Assembly (NCBI GenBank): GCA_000583135.1
Contig: JFBG01000038.1
Span: forward strand, 1 to 64,000
From: Thioalkalivibrio sp. HK1
Lineage (GTDB): Bacteria; Pseudomonadota; Gammaproteobacteria; HK1
Length of the DNA stretch: 64,000 bases
Direction of reading: 5' to 3'
Under the pieces are notes generated by a model, which saw nothing but the letters and a program-made list of their open reading frames with translations, was not told the DNA's origin and did no database searches. Shown piece after piece: positions 16,256-25,358 of the stretch; within the stretch, counting starts at the first letter, position 1; every line of letters starts with the position of its first letter. The position numbers were made by a program, and so were the translations under genes.

Positions 16256-17500
16256 ATGTCATTGAAAAAAATGGCTCTCGCCGGAGCCGCACTTTCCTTC
16301 ATGAGCGCGCCGGTCTTCGCCGCCGATTGCGGACCGTCCGGACAATCGATTCGTATTTTGGCCAGCGACTTTCCCGCCATCCATGCGGTCGCGGGCACCG
16401 CCGAGGCCAACTGCGGCGCGGCGGCGGCGGAGTTCAAGCGTAACCACACCACCGAAGCGCGCGAGATCATGAACGCTTCGCTGACGCCCGATCCGGCCGA
16501 GTACACCTCGGTGATCGTCGCCAACTCCACGCTGGTGCAGTTGATGAACGACGGCTTGGTTCGCCCCCTGAACGACTATGTAAAAAAGTACGGCGCTCAC
16601 CTGCAACCCAATCAGCTGATCACCATCGACGGCGATGTCATGGCGATCGCCTTCATGGCCAACTCGCAGCACCTCTATTCGCGCACCGACATCTTGGAAA
16701 GGGTCGGCATCTCCAAGGTGCCCGCAACTTACGAAGAGGTGCTCGATGCCGCCGAGAAGATCCGCGCCGCGGGCATCATGGAACACCCGCTGGTCATGAA
16801 CCTGAAGGTCGGCTGGAACTTGGGCGAGGTGTTCAACAAGCTTTACCTTGCGCATGGCGGCACCTTCTTCAAGCCGGGCTCGGCGGAAGTCACCATCGCC
16901 AACGACAAGGGGCTGGCGGCGCTCGCCATGATGAAAAGGCTCGCCGACTACGCAAACCCCGATCATCTGACGCACGAGTCGAACGATACCCAAGGGCTTT
17001 GGGAAGCGGGCGAAGCGGCGCTCGGGATCATGTGGGGCTCGCGCGGCGGCGTCATCTTGGATGACGAGGGCTCCACCGCCGAAGTTACCGGCAACACCGT
17101 TCTATCCGGCGCTCCGACGGCCGCCGGCGGCTCGACCCCCGCCGCCACCCTTTGGTGGGACGGAATCACCATCGCCAAGAACGTTCCCGACGCCGAAGCC
17201 GAAGCCACCTTCGCAGCCTTGGTCAGCGGCCTGACCTCGGAGATGGTCATGGCGCACAATGACGATGCGGTCTGGCTGATCGACGGCTTCAAGCCCGGCC
17301 CCGCAGCGGCGGGCGTGGCCGCCACCGCGCGCGGCGGCGCGAAGTCCTACCCGATGTTTCCGCAGATGGGCATCTTGCACAATACCTTGGGCGTGGAACT
17401 GGCCGACTTCGTCAAGGGCGCCGAGTCCGCCGAGCAGGCCCTCGCCGATGTCGAAGCCGCCTACAACATCGCGGCCAAGGAAAAGGGTTTCTTGAACTAG
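16256..17500 (+). CDS. ABC transporter binding protein, sugar/carbohydrate type
   Basis: This is a 414-residue exported binding protein of the family-1 extracellular solute-binding group. The signal peptide is residues 1-21 (ALAGAALSFMSAPVFAADC). Typical features are DPAEYTSVIVANSTLVQLMN, MAIAFMANSQHLYSRTDIL and LWEAGEAALGIMWGSRGG. GAGG lies 8 bases before ATG 16256. It heads an operon with two MalF/MalG-like permeases, with a strong hairpin after its stop. No ATPase gene follows, so the importer must borrow one. The ligand is unknown. Confidence 0.87.
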   Translation: MSLKKMALAGAALSFMSAPVFAADCGPSGQSIRILASDFPAIHAVAGTAEANCGAAAAEFKRNHTTEAREIMNASLTPDPAEYTSVIVANSTLVQLMNDGLVRPLNDYVKKYGAHLQPNQLITIDGDVMAIAFMANSQHLYSRTDILERVGISKVPATYEEVLDAAEKIRAAGIMEHPLVMNLKVGWNLGEVFNKLYLAHGGTFFKPGSAEVTIANDKGLAALAMMKRLADYANPDHLTHESNDTQGLWEAGEAALGIMWGSRGGVILDDEGSTAEVTGNTVLSGAPTAAGGSTPAATLWWDGITIAKNVPDAEAEATFAALVSGLTSEMVMAHNDDAVWLIDGFKPGPAAAGVAATARGGAKSYPMFPQMGILHNTLGVELADFVKGAESAEQALADVEAAYNIAAKEKGFLN

Positions 17501-17514
17501 CGGCAAATCGGATC

Positions 17515-17544
17515 GGGGGCTCGCCGCTTCGGCGGTGAGCCCCC
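17515..17544 (+). terminator. Strong 13-bp hairpin with TTCG loop between binding protein and permease
   Basis: Bases 17515-17527 pair with 17532-17544 (13 bp, one G-T wobble) around a TTCG tetraloop, followed by CTTT. Its position between a binding-protein gene and its permease suggests partial termination or message stabilisation that keeps the binding protein in excess. Confidence 0.7.
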
Positions 17545-17577
17545 CTTTCCCCAAGATCCCATCTCGCTCGCCAAGCA

Positions 17578-18609
17578 ATGACCCACCGTTCGTTCTTCTG
17601 GTTCATCCTGCCGACGCTCACGGCGATGCTGTTGTTCATCGCCCTGCCCATCGTTTCGGTTTTCATCCAATCGCTCTATGTGGGACACGAGCAGGTGCTG
17701 GTGGTCAGCAAATCCTGCGATCCATTCGGCTGCGAGGAAGTCACTTCCGTCGATACCGAGGCGACCGAGGCCCTGCGCGAGGCCGAACCGCTGGGCAAAT
17801 TCAACGGCATCGATACCTATATCAATCGCTCGCATCTGGCCTTTGCCGAGGTCTCGGCGGCATGGCGCGATACCGAAAACCTCGGCGAGTTTTTCCGGCA
17901 GATCTACAACCTGCGCTTTTACAAGGCGCTGGCCTTCACCTTGGCCTACACCATCGTCGTCACCCCCTTCGTCCTGCTGCTGGGCCTTGCGGTGGCGGTC
18001 GGGGTCAACAATCTGCCCCGAATCTTCAAAGGGCCGACCATTTTCGTCTCGCTGCTGCCGATGATCATCACCCCCCTCGTGGGCTCGTTGATCCTGTTCT
18101 GGATGGTCGACGCCGACGGCGTGATCGGCGCCACCTTGCAACGAATCTTCGACGACAACGCGCTGAGCCTGAAAGCATCGCCGACGCTCACCTGGATCAT
18201 GCTCATCGTCTACGGCATCTGGCATCTGCTGCCCTTTAGTTTCATCGTGTTCTATGCCGGGCTGCAAACCGTACCCACCGAAGTCATGGAAGCCGCCATG
18301 ATCGACGGCGCCTCCAAGTGGGAGCGCATGCGGCACGTAGTCGTCCCCCACCTGATGCCCTTGGTGATCTTCGTCACCTTGATCCTGCTGATGGACAATT
18401 TTCGGGTCTTCGAGCCGATCGTCGGATTTTCCGCGGAAGCCCATGCGCGATCGCTCTCCTGGATCATTTTCAACGACCTGCGCGAAAGCGGCTCGCCGCT
18501 CTACGGCTCGGCAGGGGCGACGTCGATGATGACCATTTTGGGGGTGGCGGTGCTGCTGACACCGGTGCTGATCCGCACTTGGCGCGATTTCAACCGCAAG
18601 GCCCACTGA
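17578..18609 (+). CDS. ABC sugar-type transporter permease, MalF-like
   Basis: This 343-residue inner-membrane permease has a first membrane segment at 8-31 (WFILPTLTAMLLFIALPIVS). A ~70-residue periplasmic loop follows, containing a Cys pair in SCDPFGCEE that could form a disulfide. Five further segments come after. The EAA loop is EVMEAAMIDGASKWERMRHV. It ends one base before the next permease gene. Confidence 0.88.
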   Translation: MTHRSFFWFILPTLTAMLLFIALPIVSVFIQSLYVGHEQVLVVSKSCDPFGCEEVTSVDTEATEALREAEPLGKFNGIDTYINRSHLAFAEVSAAWRDTENLGEFFRQIYNLRFYKALAFTLAYTIVVTPFVLLLGLAVAVGVNNLPRIFKGPTIFVSLLPMIITPLVGSLILFWMVDADGVIGATLQRIFDDNALSLKASPTLTWIMLIVYGIWHLLPFSFIVFYAGLQTVPTEVMEAAMIDGASKWERMRHVVVPHLMPLVIFVTLILLMDNFRVFEPIVGFSAEAHARSLSWIIFNDLRESGSPLYGSAGATSMMTILGVAVLLTPVLIRTWRDFNRKAH

Positions 18610-18610
18610 G

Positions 18611-19498
18611 ATGCTCGGCGCTCCGACCCGTCGCTTTCGATGGACCCCCTTGACGGTCATCTCGATGGCGCTGGTGGCGCTGTGGCTGATCATCGCGGCC
18701 TTCCCCTTCCTGTGGACCCTATGGGGCTCCTTCAAGGTGCAAGGGGATTTCTTCTCCAAAGCGGACTGGATGAACGCCCTCCACGGTGTTCACACCATTC
18801 GCGAAACCGGCGGCGCCTTCACCTTGGACGGCTACCACGGCGCTTGGATCCAAGAGGAGTTTTGGAAAAACGTCGTCAACACCACCATCGTGGTCTTCTT
18901 CACCGTCGTCATCTCGTTGACGATCGGCACCTTGGGGGGCTATGCGCTGGCGCGCTCGGTTCACCGCTATGCCTTTTGGATCCTGATGGCCGCGCTGGTC
19001 TTTCGCGCCATGCCCCATATCACATTGGTCTCGGGCTATCTGCTGCCCTTTTTCGAATGGAATATCTGGGGGATTTTGCCGACCACGATCATCGTGCTCG
19101 TCGCCATCAACCAGCCCTTCACCTTGTGGATGCTGCACTCGTTTTTTCTGAATATCCCCAAGGATATGGACGAGAGCGCGATGGTGGACGGCTGCACCCG
19201 ATTCCAGGCCTTTCGCCATGTCATCATTCCGGTGATGTGGCCCGGCGTGATCACCACCGGATTGTTCAGTTTCCTGCTCGCCTATAACGATTTCGCGGTC
19301 ACCTCGATGTTGCTCAGCGCGGAAAACGAGACCATGGTTCCCGCCATCTCCAGTTTTCTGGGCACGACACAGGTCGAGGGCAATGTCATGTTCGCGGTGG
19401 CCGCCGTGGTCTCCGCCACCGCCCCGCTTTTCATGCTGGTCCTCTTCTTTCAACGCCACCTCGTCAGCGGTCTCACCGCCGGAGCCGTCAAGGGTTGA
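18611..19498 (+). CDS. ABC sugar-type transporter permease, MalG-like
   Basis: This 295-residue permease has a first membrane segment near 15-38 (ISMALVALWLIIAAFPFLWT). The EAA loop is DMDESAMVDGCTRFQAFRHV, preceded by INQPFTLWMLHSFFLNIPK, and the C-terminal SAENETMVPAISSFLG is usual for the family. It follows the MalF-like gene with a one-base gap. Its stop (TGA 19496-19498) overlaps a TTG that opens the fragment at 19495. No ATPase is found in the operon. Confidence 0.88.
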   Translation: MLGAPTRRFRWTPLTVISMALVALWLIIAAFPFLWTLWGSFKVQGDFFSKADWMNALHGVHTIRETGGAFTLDGYHGAWIQEEFWKNVVNTTIVVFFTVVISLTIGTLGGYALARSVHRYAFWILMAALVFRAMPHITLVSGYLLPFFEWNIWGILPTTIIVLVAINQPFTLWMLHSFFLNIPKDMDESAMVDGCTRFQAFRHVIIPVMWPGVITTGLFSFLLAYNDFAVTSMLLSAENETMVPAISSFLGTTQVEGNVMFAVAAVVSATAPLFMLVLFFQRHLVSGLTAGAVKG

Positions 19499-19551
19499 AA
19501 TCGGTTCACGATCGCAACAAGGCGCTGATCGCACCGCTGCGCAAGGCGCGC
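19495..19551 (+). pseudogene. Truncated relic of a SnoaL-like paralogue
   Basis: The frame opened by TTG 19495 reads SVHDRNKALIAPLRKA, which parallels CIHTRNKASIAALRKA at the start of the intact gene at 19680. By eye, 31 of 45 bases match between 19504-19548 and 19689-19733. The similarity ends after ~15 codons. This looks like the start of a lost paralogue, or the end of a partial tandem duplication. Confidence 0.5.
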
Positions 19552-19679
19552 TCTACCACGGGTGCGAACAAGCCCTTCGACACGCACTGGCGCGAACCAT
19601 CGGCTGAAACGGGCTTCTCCCGACAATTTCCCGCGCAAATCGACTCGACACACTCCGTTACCGAAAAGACCCCCTCGCC

Positions 19680-20735
19680 ATGAACTGCATCCACACCCGC
19701 AACAAGGCATCGATCGCCGCCTTGCGCAAAGCCATGTACGACTTCGAGGAAAGTACGGTTCGCGCCCGGCTCGATGCGCTCGTCGACGAATGCGCGATCA
19801 TCCATACCCCCTGCCCGCTGGACGATATGACCGGGCCTGTCGATTGGTATATGCGCTGCTATGCGCCCTTGCTCGAAGCGATGCCGGATCTTGAACGGCG
19901 CGACTTCATCGTGATGGGCGGGCGGACCGAACACGGTGACGACTGGATCGGCTGCGGAGGGTATTACAGCGGCACTTTCATCGCCCCTTGGCTGGATATT
20001 CCGCCCACCGGCCACCTCGCCTATATGCGCTTTGCCGAGTTCTACCGCTTCGTGGAAGGCAAAGTCGTCGAAATTCAGTCGCTATGGGATATCCCGGAAC
20101 TCATGATGCTGGCGGGGGCTTGGCCGATGGCGCCGTCGCTGGGTTTGGAATACCACATCCCTGGTCCGGCCACGCTCGACGGCTTGGTTGCCGGACCTTG
20201 GGACGAAGGGCGTGCCAATGCCTCTTGCCGGCATATCGTCGACATGCTCACCCATCTCAAAAAACACCCCGCACAAGGTGGCCCCGATGTCATGGAGATG
20301 CCGCGTTTTTGGCATCCGCGCATGAATTGGTACGGACCCGCCGGCATCGGCACCGGGCGAGGCATCTCGGGCTTTCGCAACTGGCATCAGATTCCCTTTC
20401 TCAACGCCATGCCCGATCGCGGCCAATACTTGGACGAAATCGTCTATCACTTCTTCGGCGATGAGGACTATGTTGCGGTCACCGGTTGGCCGAATATGAT
20501 CCAGACCATCACGCATGACGGCTTTTTGGGCATCGCCCCTTCGGGTCAACGCATCACGATGTGCTCGCTCGACTTCTGGCGCATCGAAAACGGCCTCATC
20601 CGCGAAAACTGGGTCATGGTCGATCTGCTCGATACCTATCGCCAACTGGGGGTCGATGTCCTGTCCCGCATGCGTGAATTCAACAAGGCCAGGGCTCGAG
20701 GCTCGGTCCCGATAGCAAGCGAGGTTCGGGCTTAA
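19680..20735 (+). CDS. SnoaL/NTF2-like (polyketide cyclase-fold) protein, two domains
   Basis: This 351-residue cytoplasmic protein is probably two NTF2-like cone domains in tandem. The first is ~30-145 (CAIIHTPCPLDDMTGPVDW, then LAYMRFAEFYRFVEGKVVEI). The second is ~195-335 (MNWYGPAGIGTGRGISGF, then SLDFWRIENGLIRENWVMVD). The patterns GKVVEIQSLWDIP and NGLIRENWVMVDLLD are the usual SnoaL-like core strands. The family includes cyclases, isomerases and hydratases but also many uncharacterised proteins, so no reaction is assigned. It lies downstream of the sugar-type importer, probably in the same operon. Confidence 0.75.
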   Translation: MNCIHTRNKASIAALRKAMYDFEESTVRARLDALVDECAIIHTPCPLDDMTGPVDWYMRCYAPLLEAMPDLERRDFIVMGGRTEHGDDWIGCGGYYSGTFIAPWLDIPPTGHLAYMRFAEFYRFVEGKVVEIQSLWDIPELMMLAGAWPMAPSLGLEYHIPGPATLDGLVAGPWDEGRANASCRHIVDMLTHLKKHPAQGGPDVMEMPRFWHPRMNWYGPAGIGTGRGISGFRNWHQIPFLNAMPDRGQYLDEIVYHFFGDEDYVAVTGWPNMIQTITHDGFLGIAPSGQRITMCSLDFWRIENGLIRENWVMVDLLDTYRQLGVDVLSRMREFNKARARGSVPIASEVRA

Positions 20736-20900
20736 TACAAGCGCAATTCGTGTGGCGAAATACCCCATCCATCGACTCTTGCTCGCTATAAAACGGCTAA
20801 ATCTTATATTGATTCAACCATGAACCATCTACCAAGGCATCTCTATCACATCCACCTTATCCAATTGAGCGCAAACGTAATGACACTTTATGAGGAAAGC

Positions 20901-21803
20901 ATGAGGACGGTCTTGTATGCTGATGCGATCAAGGCTTTGGTCACAGAGAAATTCCATCTGACATCCTTGCATTTAGCCGCATGGAACAGGCGCACCGACA
21001 AAATCAAACATCTGATCGAAGAAGGCAAATACCCAAATGAAAAGGGCGATTACGAATTGACACCCTTGCATTTCGCCGCATGGAAATGTCATATTGATAC
21101 GGTAAAAATACTGATCAAAGTAGGTGCATACCCAGACGCAAAAGCCCAGCAGGGAGTAACACCATTGCACCTCGCTACAATCCGGGGACACCCTGTCATT
21201 GTCGAACAGCTGATCAAATCCGGATGTGATTCAAGTGCGAAACTTGAGCATGGTGAAACGCCCATGCATCTTGCTGCACTCCAAGGGCATGCCGAAGCGA
21301 TCAAAATTCTGCTTCATGCCGGGTGCCATCCAAATACAAAAGACAAACACGGTCAAACGCCTTTGCATAACGCTGCGCTCAATGGACACGCCGAAGCGAT
21401 CGGTGTACTGGTCAAAAACGGTGCAGATTCAAACGCGAAGGACAAAGACGGGGAGACACCCTTGCACACCGCTGCATGGAAGGGTCATGCCAATGCAGCC
21501 GATATACTGATCAAGACAGACTCATGTCCGAATGCGACGACCATTGACGGGAGGACGCCTCTACATCTCGCCGCGTATCGAGGACATCCCGTTGTGGTCG
21601 ATACGCTGATCAAGGGCGGAGCGGACCCGGACGCGATGACCATGGATGGAAGATCACCCCTACACTTCGCTGCATACAACGGTCAACTCGCCACTTTCGA
21701 TATACTGGCCAATCTAAACGCAGCGTGCATCAATAATATCAGGCTTGAAGAATTGCGCGGCATTGCCCTTGACCGGGAGGCGAAGCGGAAGAAACAAGAA
21801 TGA
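20901..21803 (+). CDS. Ankyrin-repeat protein
   Basis: This 300-residue protein is almost entirely ankyrin repeats: about eight consecutive 33-residue units with the TPLH(L/F)AA consensus (for example ETPLHTAAWKGHANAADILI and RTPLHLAAYRGHPVVVDTLI). It has no signal peptide or membrane segment. ATG 20901 has GAGGA just upstream; in-frame ATGs at 20880 and 20820 would extend it. Base composition is A+T-richer than the surroundings. Such proteins are common in host-associated bacteria, where some are secreted effectors. That role is inferred only. Confidence 0.85.
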   Translation: MRTVLYADAIKALVTEKFHLTSLHLAAWNRRTDKIKHLIEEGKYPNEKGDYELTPLHFAAWKCHIDTVKILIKVGAYPDAKAQQGVTPLHLATIRGHPVIVEQLIKSGCDSSAKLEHGETPMHLAALQGHAEAIKILLHAGCHPNTKDKHGQTPLHNAALNGHAEAIGVLVKNGADSNAKDKDGETPLHTAAWKGHANAADILIKTDSCPNATTIDGRTPLHLAAYRGHPVVVDTLIKGGADPDAMTMDGRSPLHFAAYNGQLATFDILANLNAACINNIRLEELRGIALDREAKRKKQE

Positions 21804-22155
21804 GCGGTTTGAAAAATGATCGAAGATGATAATAATTCATCGTTATCGCCATGGGAGTTGACCGTATCAAATCGACATGCTTTATCTTTTGGTCGATATG
21901 AATCAAATGAATTTTGAAAAGCATCGCGATAGCAAGGAAAAAATCAGGATTTATATAAGAAGCCAAGTGAATATCGATCAAGATCCAGTCTTATATCTCT
22001 CACCGACGGCATCTACCGCGATCGGTTCCAATTTATAAATTTGTAAAAATATCGGGCGGCGAATTCTTGAAAAAATTCACCGCCCGAATAACATATCAAT
22101 TCATCGGGTCTTTGCCGGCGATGGAAAGCCCAAAAGATGGCATATCGATCATCGA
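21804..22155. other. A+T-rich intergenic stretch
   Basis: This 352-base stretch lies between the ankyrin gene and the convergent repeat-protein gene. It contains the terminator at 22054-22087 and otherwise no recognisable feature. Confidence 0.5.
22054..22087 (-). terminator. Rho-independent terminator for the gene at 22156-23184
   Basis: Bases 22054-22066 and 22075-22087 form a 13-bp stem with one mismatch and an 8-base loop. Read on the minus strand, the GC-rich stem is followed by ATATTTTTAC, a T-rich tail. It lies about 70 bases past the stop of the minus-strand gene. Confidence 0.75.
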
Positions 22156-23184
22156 CTAATCATCGCTGAATAAAGATGCGATGGTGCCGAAAAAGCCGCC
22201 TTCATCGTCACCGACGCCGGCGATATCCTCGGTGGGGAAGCCTTCCTCCATACCGGCGATATCCTCACCCGGGGTCGCACCTGCGATCATCGAGCCGCCA
22301 TCGCAAGGGGCAATATCGTTGACGAGGGGCTCTCCTCCACCAAGACCTGCGTCTGCAAGGCCATCGGCGGTGATGGCGCTTCCGCCAAGACCGGCAGCCG
22401 AGAATCCTTCTCCCAAGAAAGCGCCGCTCTCTCCGATACCGGCGCCTGCAAATCCTTCGCCGGCGAAAGCGCTTCCCTCGCCGATGCCGGCGGCGGAAAA
22501 TCCTTCGTCGCCGAAAGGGACGCCCTCGCTTGGAAAGCCCTCGGCGGCGAGGGGATCGGCAGCCGCCCCCTCGCCTGCGCTGTTGGCGAAGACGGCGTTG
22601 GCCGCAAAGGCCCCGATTCCGGCACCGGCGGCGCCGGCAAGGAAGGGGGAAAACCGACTCCTGCCGGATTTCGGATCACCTGCCCCCTTTTGCCCTTGAG
22701 GACGGGCATCGGGCTTGGCCTGATCGCCCTGTTTCGATGGTCTTTGATTGGCCGCCAATCCATTGTCGGGCTTGGAAGCGCCTTGCCCGGCAGCCTTGGC
22801 GGAAGAAGGATTTTGCGGCGGAGCGGCAAAACCGTCGGCTCTTTGGGCGTGCAGGCGAAGCAACAATCCGGGATGGCTATCCATGAAGTCTTGGGCGGCT
22901 TGACGATCTTCGAAGGCCTGACCGACGGAGCCATCCTCGGAAACGACGATATAACGATATTTCACGCCCTCCGGTCTAGGCTCCGCCCGAAAGCCATCCC
23001 CGGTATAGCGATGAAAGTCCCCCTCGATGGTGCGGCCATATAAGGTGCATACGATACTGTCGTCTTGGCGAGCGTCTCGCAGACGATCGGCATAAGCCCT
23101 TGCCGCTTCCATCGTGCCGAAACCGACGATCCAATTGACGGCGCCCGTCTTTGCGTTGCGAAACTGCAGGTCGTATCGATACAT
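22156..23184 (-). CDS. Unrecognised protein, shorter tandem paralogue (MYRYDL family)
   Basis: This 342-residue protein matches no family I know. An N-terminal domain of ~70 residues starts MYRYDLQFRNAKTGAVNW. It is followed by one copy of a ~50-residue module (VKYRYIVVSEDGS, FEDRQAAQDFMDSHPG, LLLRLHAQRADG). Next come a Pro/Gln/Lys-rich linker, a small hydrophobic Gly/Ala segment (FLAGAAGAGIGAFAANA, ~205-222) that could be a glycine-zipper helix, and an acidic Gly/Phe-rich tail of imperfect GEGFxxAGIG-type repeats. AGGAGA lies 8 bases before ATG 23184. The gene at 23609-25129 is a paralogue with the same order of parts, and its upstream leader is also similar. Confidence 0.75.
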   Translation of the reverse strand: MYRYDLQFRNAKTGAVNWIVGFGTMEAARAYADRLRDARQDDSIVCTLYGRTIEGDFHRYTGDGFRAEPRPEGVKYRYIVVSEDGSVGQAFEDRQAAQDFMDSHPGLLLRLHAQRADGFAAPPQNPSSAKAAGQGASKPDNGLAANQRPSKQGDQAKPDARPQGQKGAGDPKSGRSRFSPFLAGAAGAGIGAFAANAVFANSAGEGAAADPLAAEGFPSEGVPFGDEGFSAAGIGEGSAFAGEGFAGAGIGESGAFLGEGFSAAGLGGSAITADGLADAGLGGGEPLVNDIAPCDGGSMIAGATPGEDIAGMEEGFPTEDIAGVGDDEGGFFGTIASLFSDD

Positions 23185-23608
23185 CGGAAAGTCTCCTCTT
23201 AGGTACGCTTCGATGGTGCGGGAAAAACGCGGCAAGGCCGGGGCACGGGACCCCTTGACACAGCGGATCATCGATGCAATCTTCGATCCTTGATCGAGCG
23301 AGCGATAAAACGCCTCGATTCGCCTTGCTCATTCGATAGAAACAATGGCGAGAGTGTACGCCGAACTCTTTCAACGGTGCTGATTGCCGATATCGATATG
23401 ATGAACAAGCATCCGCAACAGTGATAGCGGCGGCACTTGTCGACCATCGGTCATCGTCCTTCCCCGCCTTTCCATGAGGCACCGGGGTCGCTCTCGCTAT
23501 CAAGATATCGAAGGGGAAGATTTCCTTCTGTCCGATGCGGGATATATCGATAGTGGGCTACGAGCCATTCATCGCTGAACGGTCAGTTGAGCGGGTCGAT
23601 CGAGGACG
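23185..23608. other. Spacer between the two tandem paralogues
   Basis: This 424-base stretch includes the leader of the 22156-23184 gene. From ~23190 to 23300 it resembles the leader of the other paralogue (~25135-25245), so the duplication covered upstream DNA too. No further gene is seen. Confidence 0.5.
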
Positions 23609-25129
23609 TCAATAAAAATTACCGTCATCTCCTGCATCGCCGGTGGAATGATCGTCCTCGAAGCCGTCGCTCGAAAACCCTTCTCCGGCGAAGGGAGGAT
23701 CCTCGCTCGGCAATCCCCCGGCAGCGAAGGGATCTGCGGACATGCCTTCGTCGCCGGCGGCGTAGGCGGACAGGGCCGTGAGGGCTGCAAGTTCTGCGGA
23801 CACTCCTTTGCCGGCGCTGTTGACGAAGGCGGCGTCTACGGCCGCTCCCTCGTCGCCGCCGAGGGCGGATAGGGCCGCAAGGGTCGCCACTTCCGAAGAC
23901 CCTCCCTCGCCGGTGCTCTTGGCACGGGCGGCGTTGGCGGCAAGGGCTCCGATTCCGAAACCGGCGGCTCCGGCGAGCAAGGGGGAGATTCTTTTGCCCT
24001 CGGATTGCGGACCATCGGGCCTTGTTCGCTCTCGATGCCGCTCGCCGGAGTCGGAAGGGGCTTGCCCGGCAGACTTCGCGCTTGGGATATTTTGCGATGG
24101 AGCGACAACACCATCCGCTCTTTGGACAACGCATAAAAGAAGCAGCAAATCCGGACGATCATCGATGAAGTCTCGGGCGGATTGACGATTGGCGAAATCC
24201 CGGATGATGACGGAGTCTTTTTTGGAAACGACGAGATAGCGATACCCCACACCCTCGGATCCAATCCCCGGGCTAGCGGAATCGACGAGCGAAGAGGTGA
24301 CTTCCTTGTCGTCGGGTTGCCGATCATCGGATATCTTTTGTCCTTGAGGACGATCTTCGGTATCGGGCCGATCGAATCCTTTGGATGGCTTCGGGTTGAC
24401 CGCCGAACGAGCGGTAGAGGGACTTTGCGAAGCAGCGGCAAGGCCGTTGTCTATCGGGGCGATGCGCAAGCGAAGCCGCTGTCCCGGATGGCTATCGATG
24501 AAGTCTTTGGCGGATCGACGATCTTCGAAAACCCCGCCGACGGCAAAGCCGCCCTCGGAAATGACGAGGTAGGGGTGTTTCACGAGATCGGGATTGGACA
24601 TCTCGCCCCTTCGGGACGATCTCCGCCCGGATAAACCCCGCCTCGATGCTTTTGCGGAGGCGGAATATTGCGAAGGGGGGATAAAGACAGGATCTTTCGG
24701 AGAGCGCAAGCGACGCAACAATCGCAGGAAGTCATGGCCACCCGGCATGGAAGGACTTTGCGAAGGAGCGCTGATCCCATCGACTCTTCGGGCACGCAGG
24801 CGAAGCGAACGCCTCGGGTGGCTATTTATGAAATCTTGCGCCATTTGACGATCTCCGAAATCCCGATCGATGGTGCCGTTTTCCAAAATAACGAGGTAGC
24901 GATATTTCACGCTCTCATGGTCGGGCACCGGGAAAAATCCATCGTTTTGATGGCGATATAAATCCCCTTCCTCGGTGCGAGCGTATAAGGTGCATACGGT
25001 ATTCTCGTCTTCGAGAGCGCTTTGCAGCTGATCGGCACAACCCTTTGCCGCTTCCAAAACCTCGAAACCAACGACCCAATTGCCGATTCCGGTCTTTGTA
25101 TCGAGCAAGAGCAGGTCGTATCGATACAT
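23609..25129 (-). CDS. Unrecognised protein, longer tandem paralogue with three repeat modules
   Basis: This 506-residue protein is paralogous to 22156-23184. The N-terminal domain MYRYDLLLLDTKTGIGNWVV is followed by three copies of the ~50-residue module. Their cores are VKYRYLVILENGT...FINSHPR, VKHPYLVISEGGF...FIDSHPG and VGYRYLVVSKKDS...FIDDRPD, each ending near a Ser-Pro-Ser linker. A hydrophobic Gly/Ala segment LLAGAAGFGIGALAANA (~390-406) precedes an acidic Ala/Gly/Ser-rich tail. The module count differs from the shorter paralogue (3 against 1), as expected from unequal recombination. AAGGAG precedes ATG 25129. Function unknown. Confidence 0.75.
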   Translation of the reverse strand: MYRYDLLLLDTKTGIGNWVVGFEVLEAAKGCADQLQSALEDENTVCTLYARTEEGDLYRHQNDGFFPVPDHESVKYRYLVILENGTIDRDFGDRQMAQDFINSHPRRSLRLRARRVDGISAPSQSPSMPGGHDFLRLLRRLRSPKDPVFIPPSQYSASAKASRRGLSGRRSSRRGEMSNPDLVKHPYLVISEGGFAVGGVFEDRRSAKDFIDSHPGQRLRLRIAPIDNGLAAASQSPSTARSAVNPKPSKGFDRPDTEDRPQGQKISDDRQPDDKEVTSSLVDSASPGIGSEGVGYRYLVVSKKDSVIIRDFANRQSARDFIDDRPDLLLLLCVVQRADGVVAPSQNIPSAKSAGQAPSDSGERHRERTRPDGPQSEGKRISPLLAGAAGFGIGALAANAARAKSTGEGGSSEVATLAALSALGGDEGAAVDAAFVNSAGKGVSAELAALTALSAYAAGDEGMSADPFAAGGLPSEDPPFAGEGFSSDGFEDDHSTGDAGDDGNFY

Positions 25130-25358
25130 CTGAAAATCTCCTTCCTATATTTCGATGTGGATGAGGGAAAAAGCGACACAATCGGGGCAAGCGTCTCCTT
25201 GACTGACTGAATCATCGATGGAATCTTGCAGGTTTGCGATCGGTGAGACGATCGGCTTCCATCGAACAGGCTCGTTTGCCTGATAAAAACGAAGACGAAC
25301 GAGCATCCCCTAAAAACAGCCAGCTGGCGGCGTTCACCGGACCTCGAAACTTCTTGTC

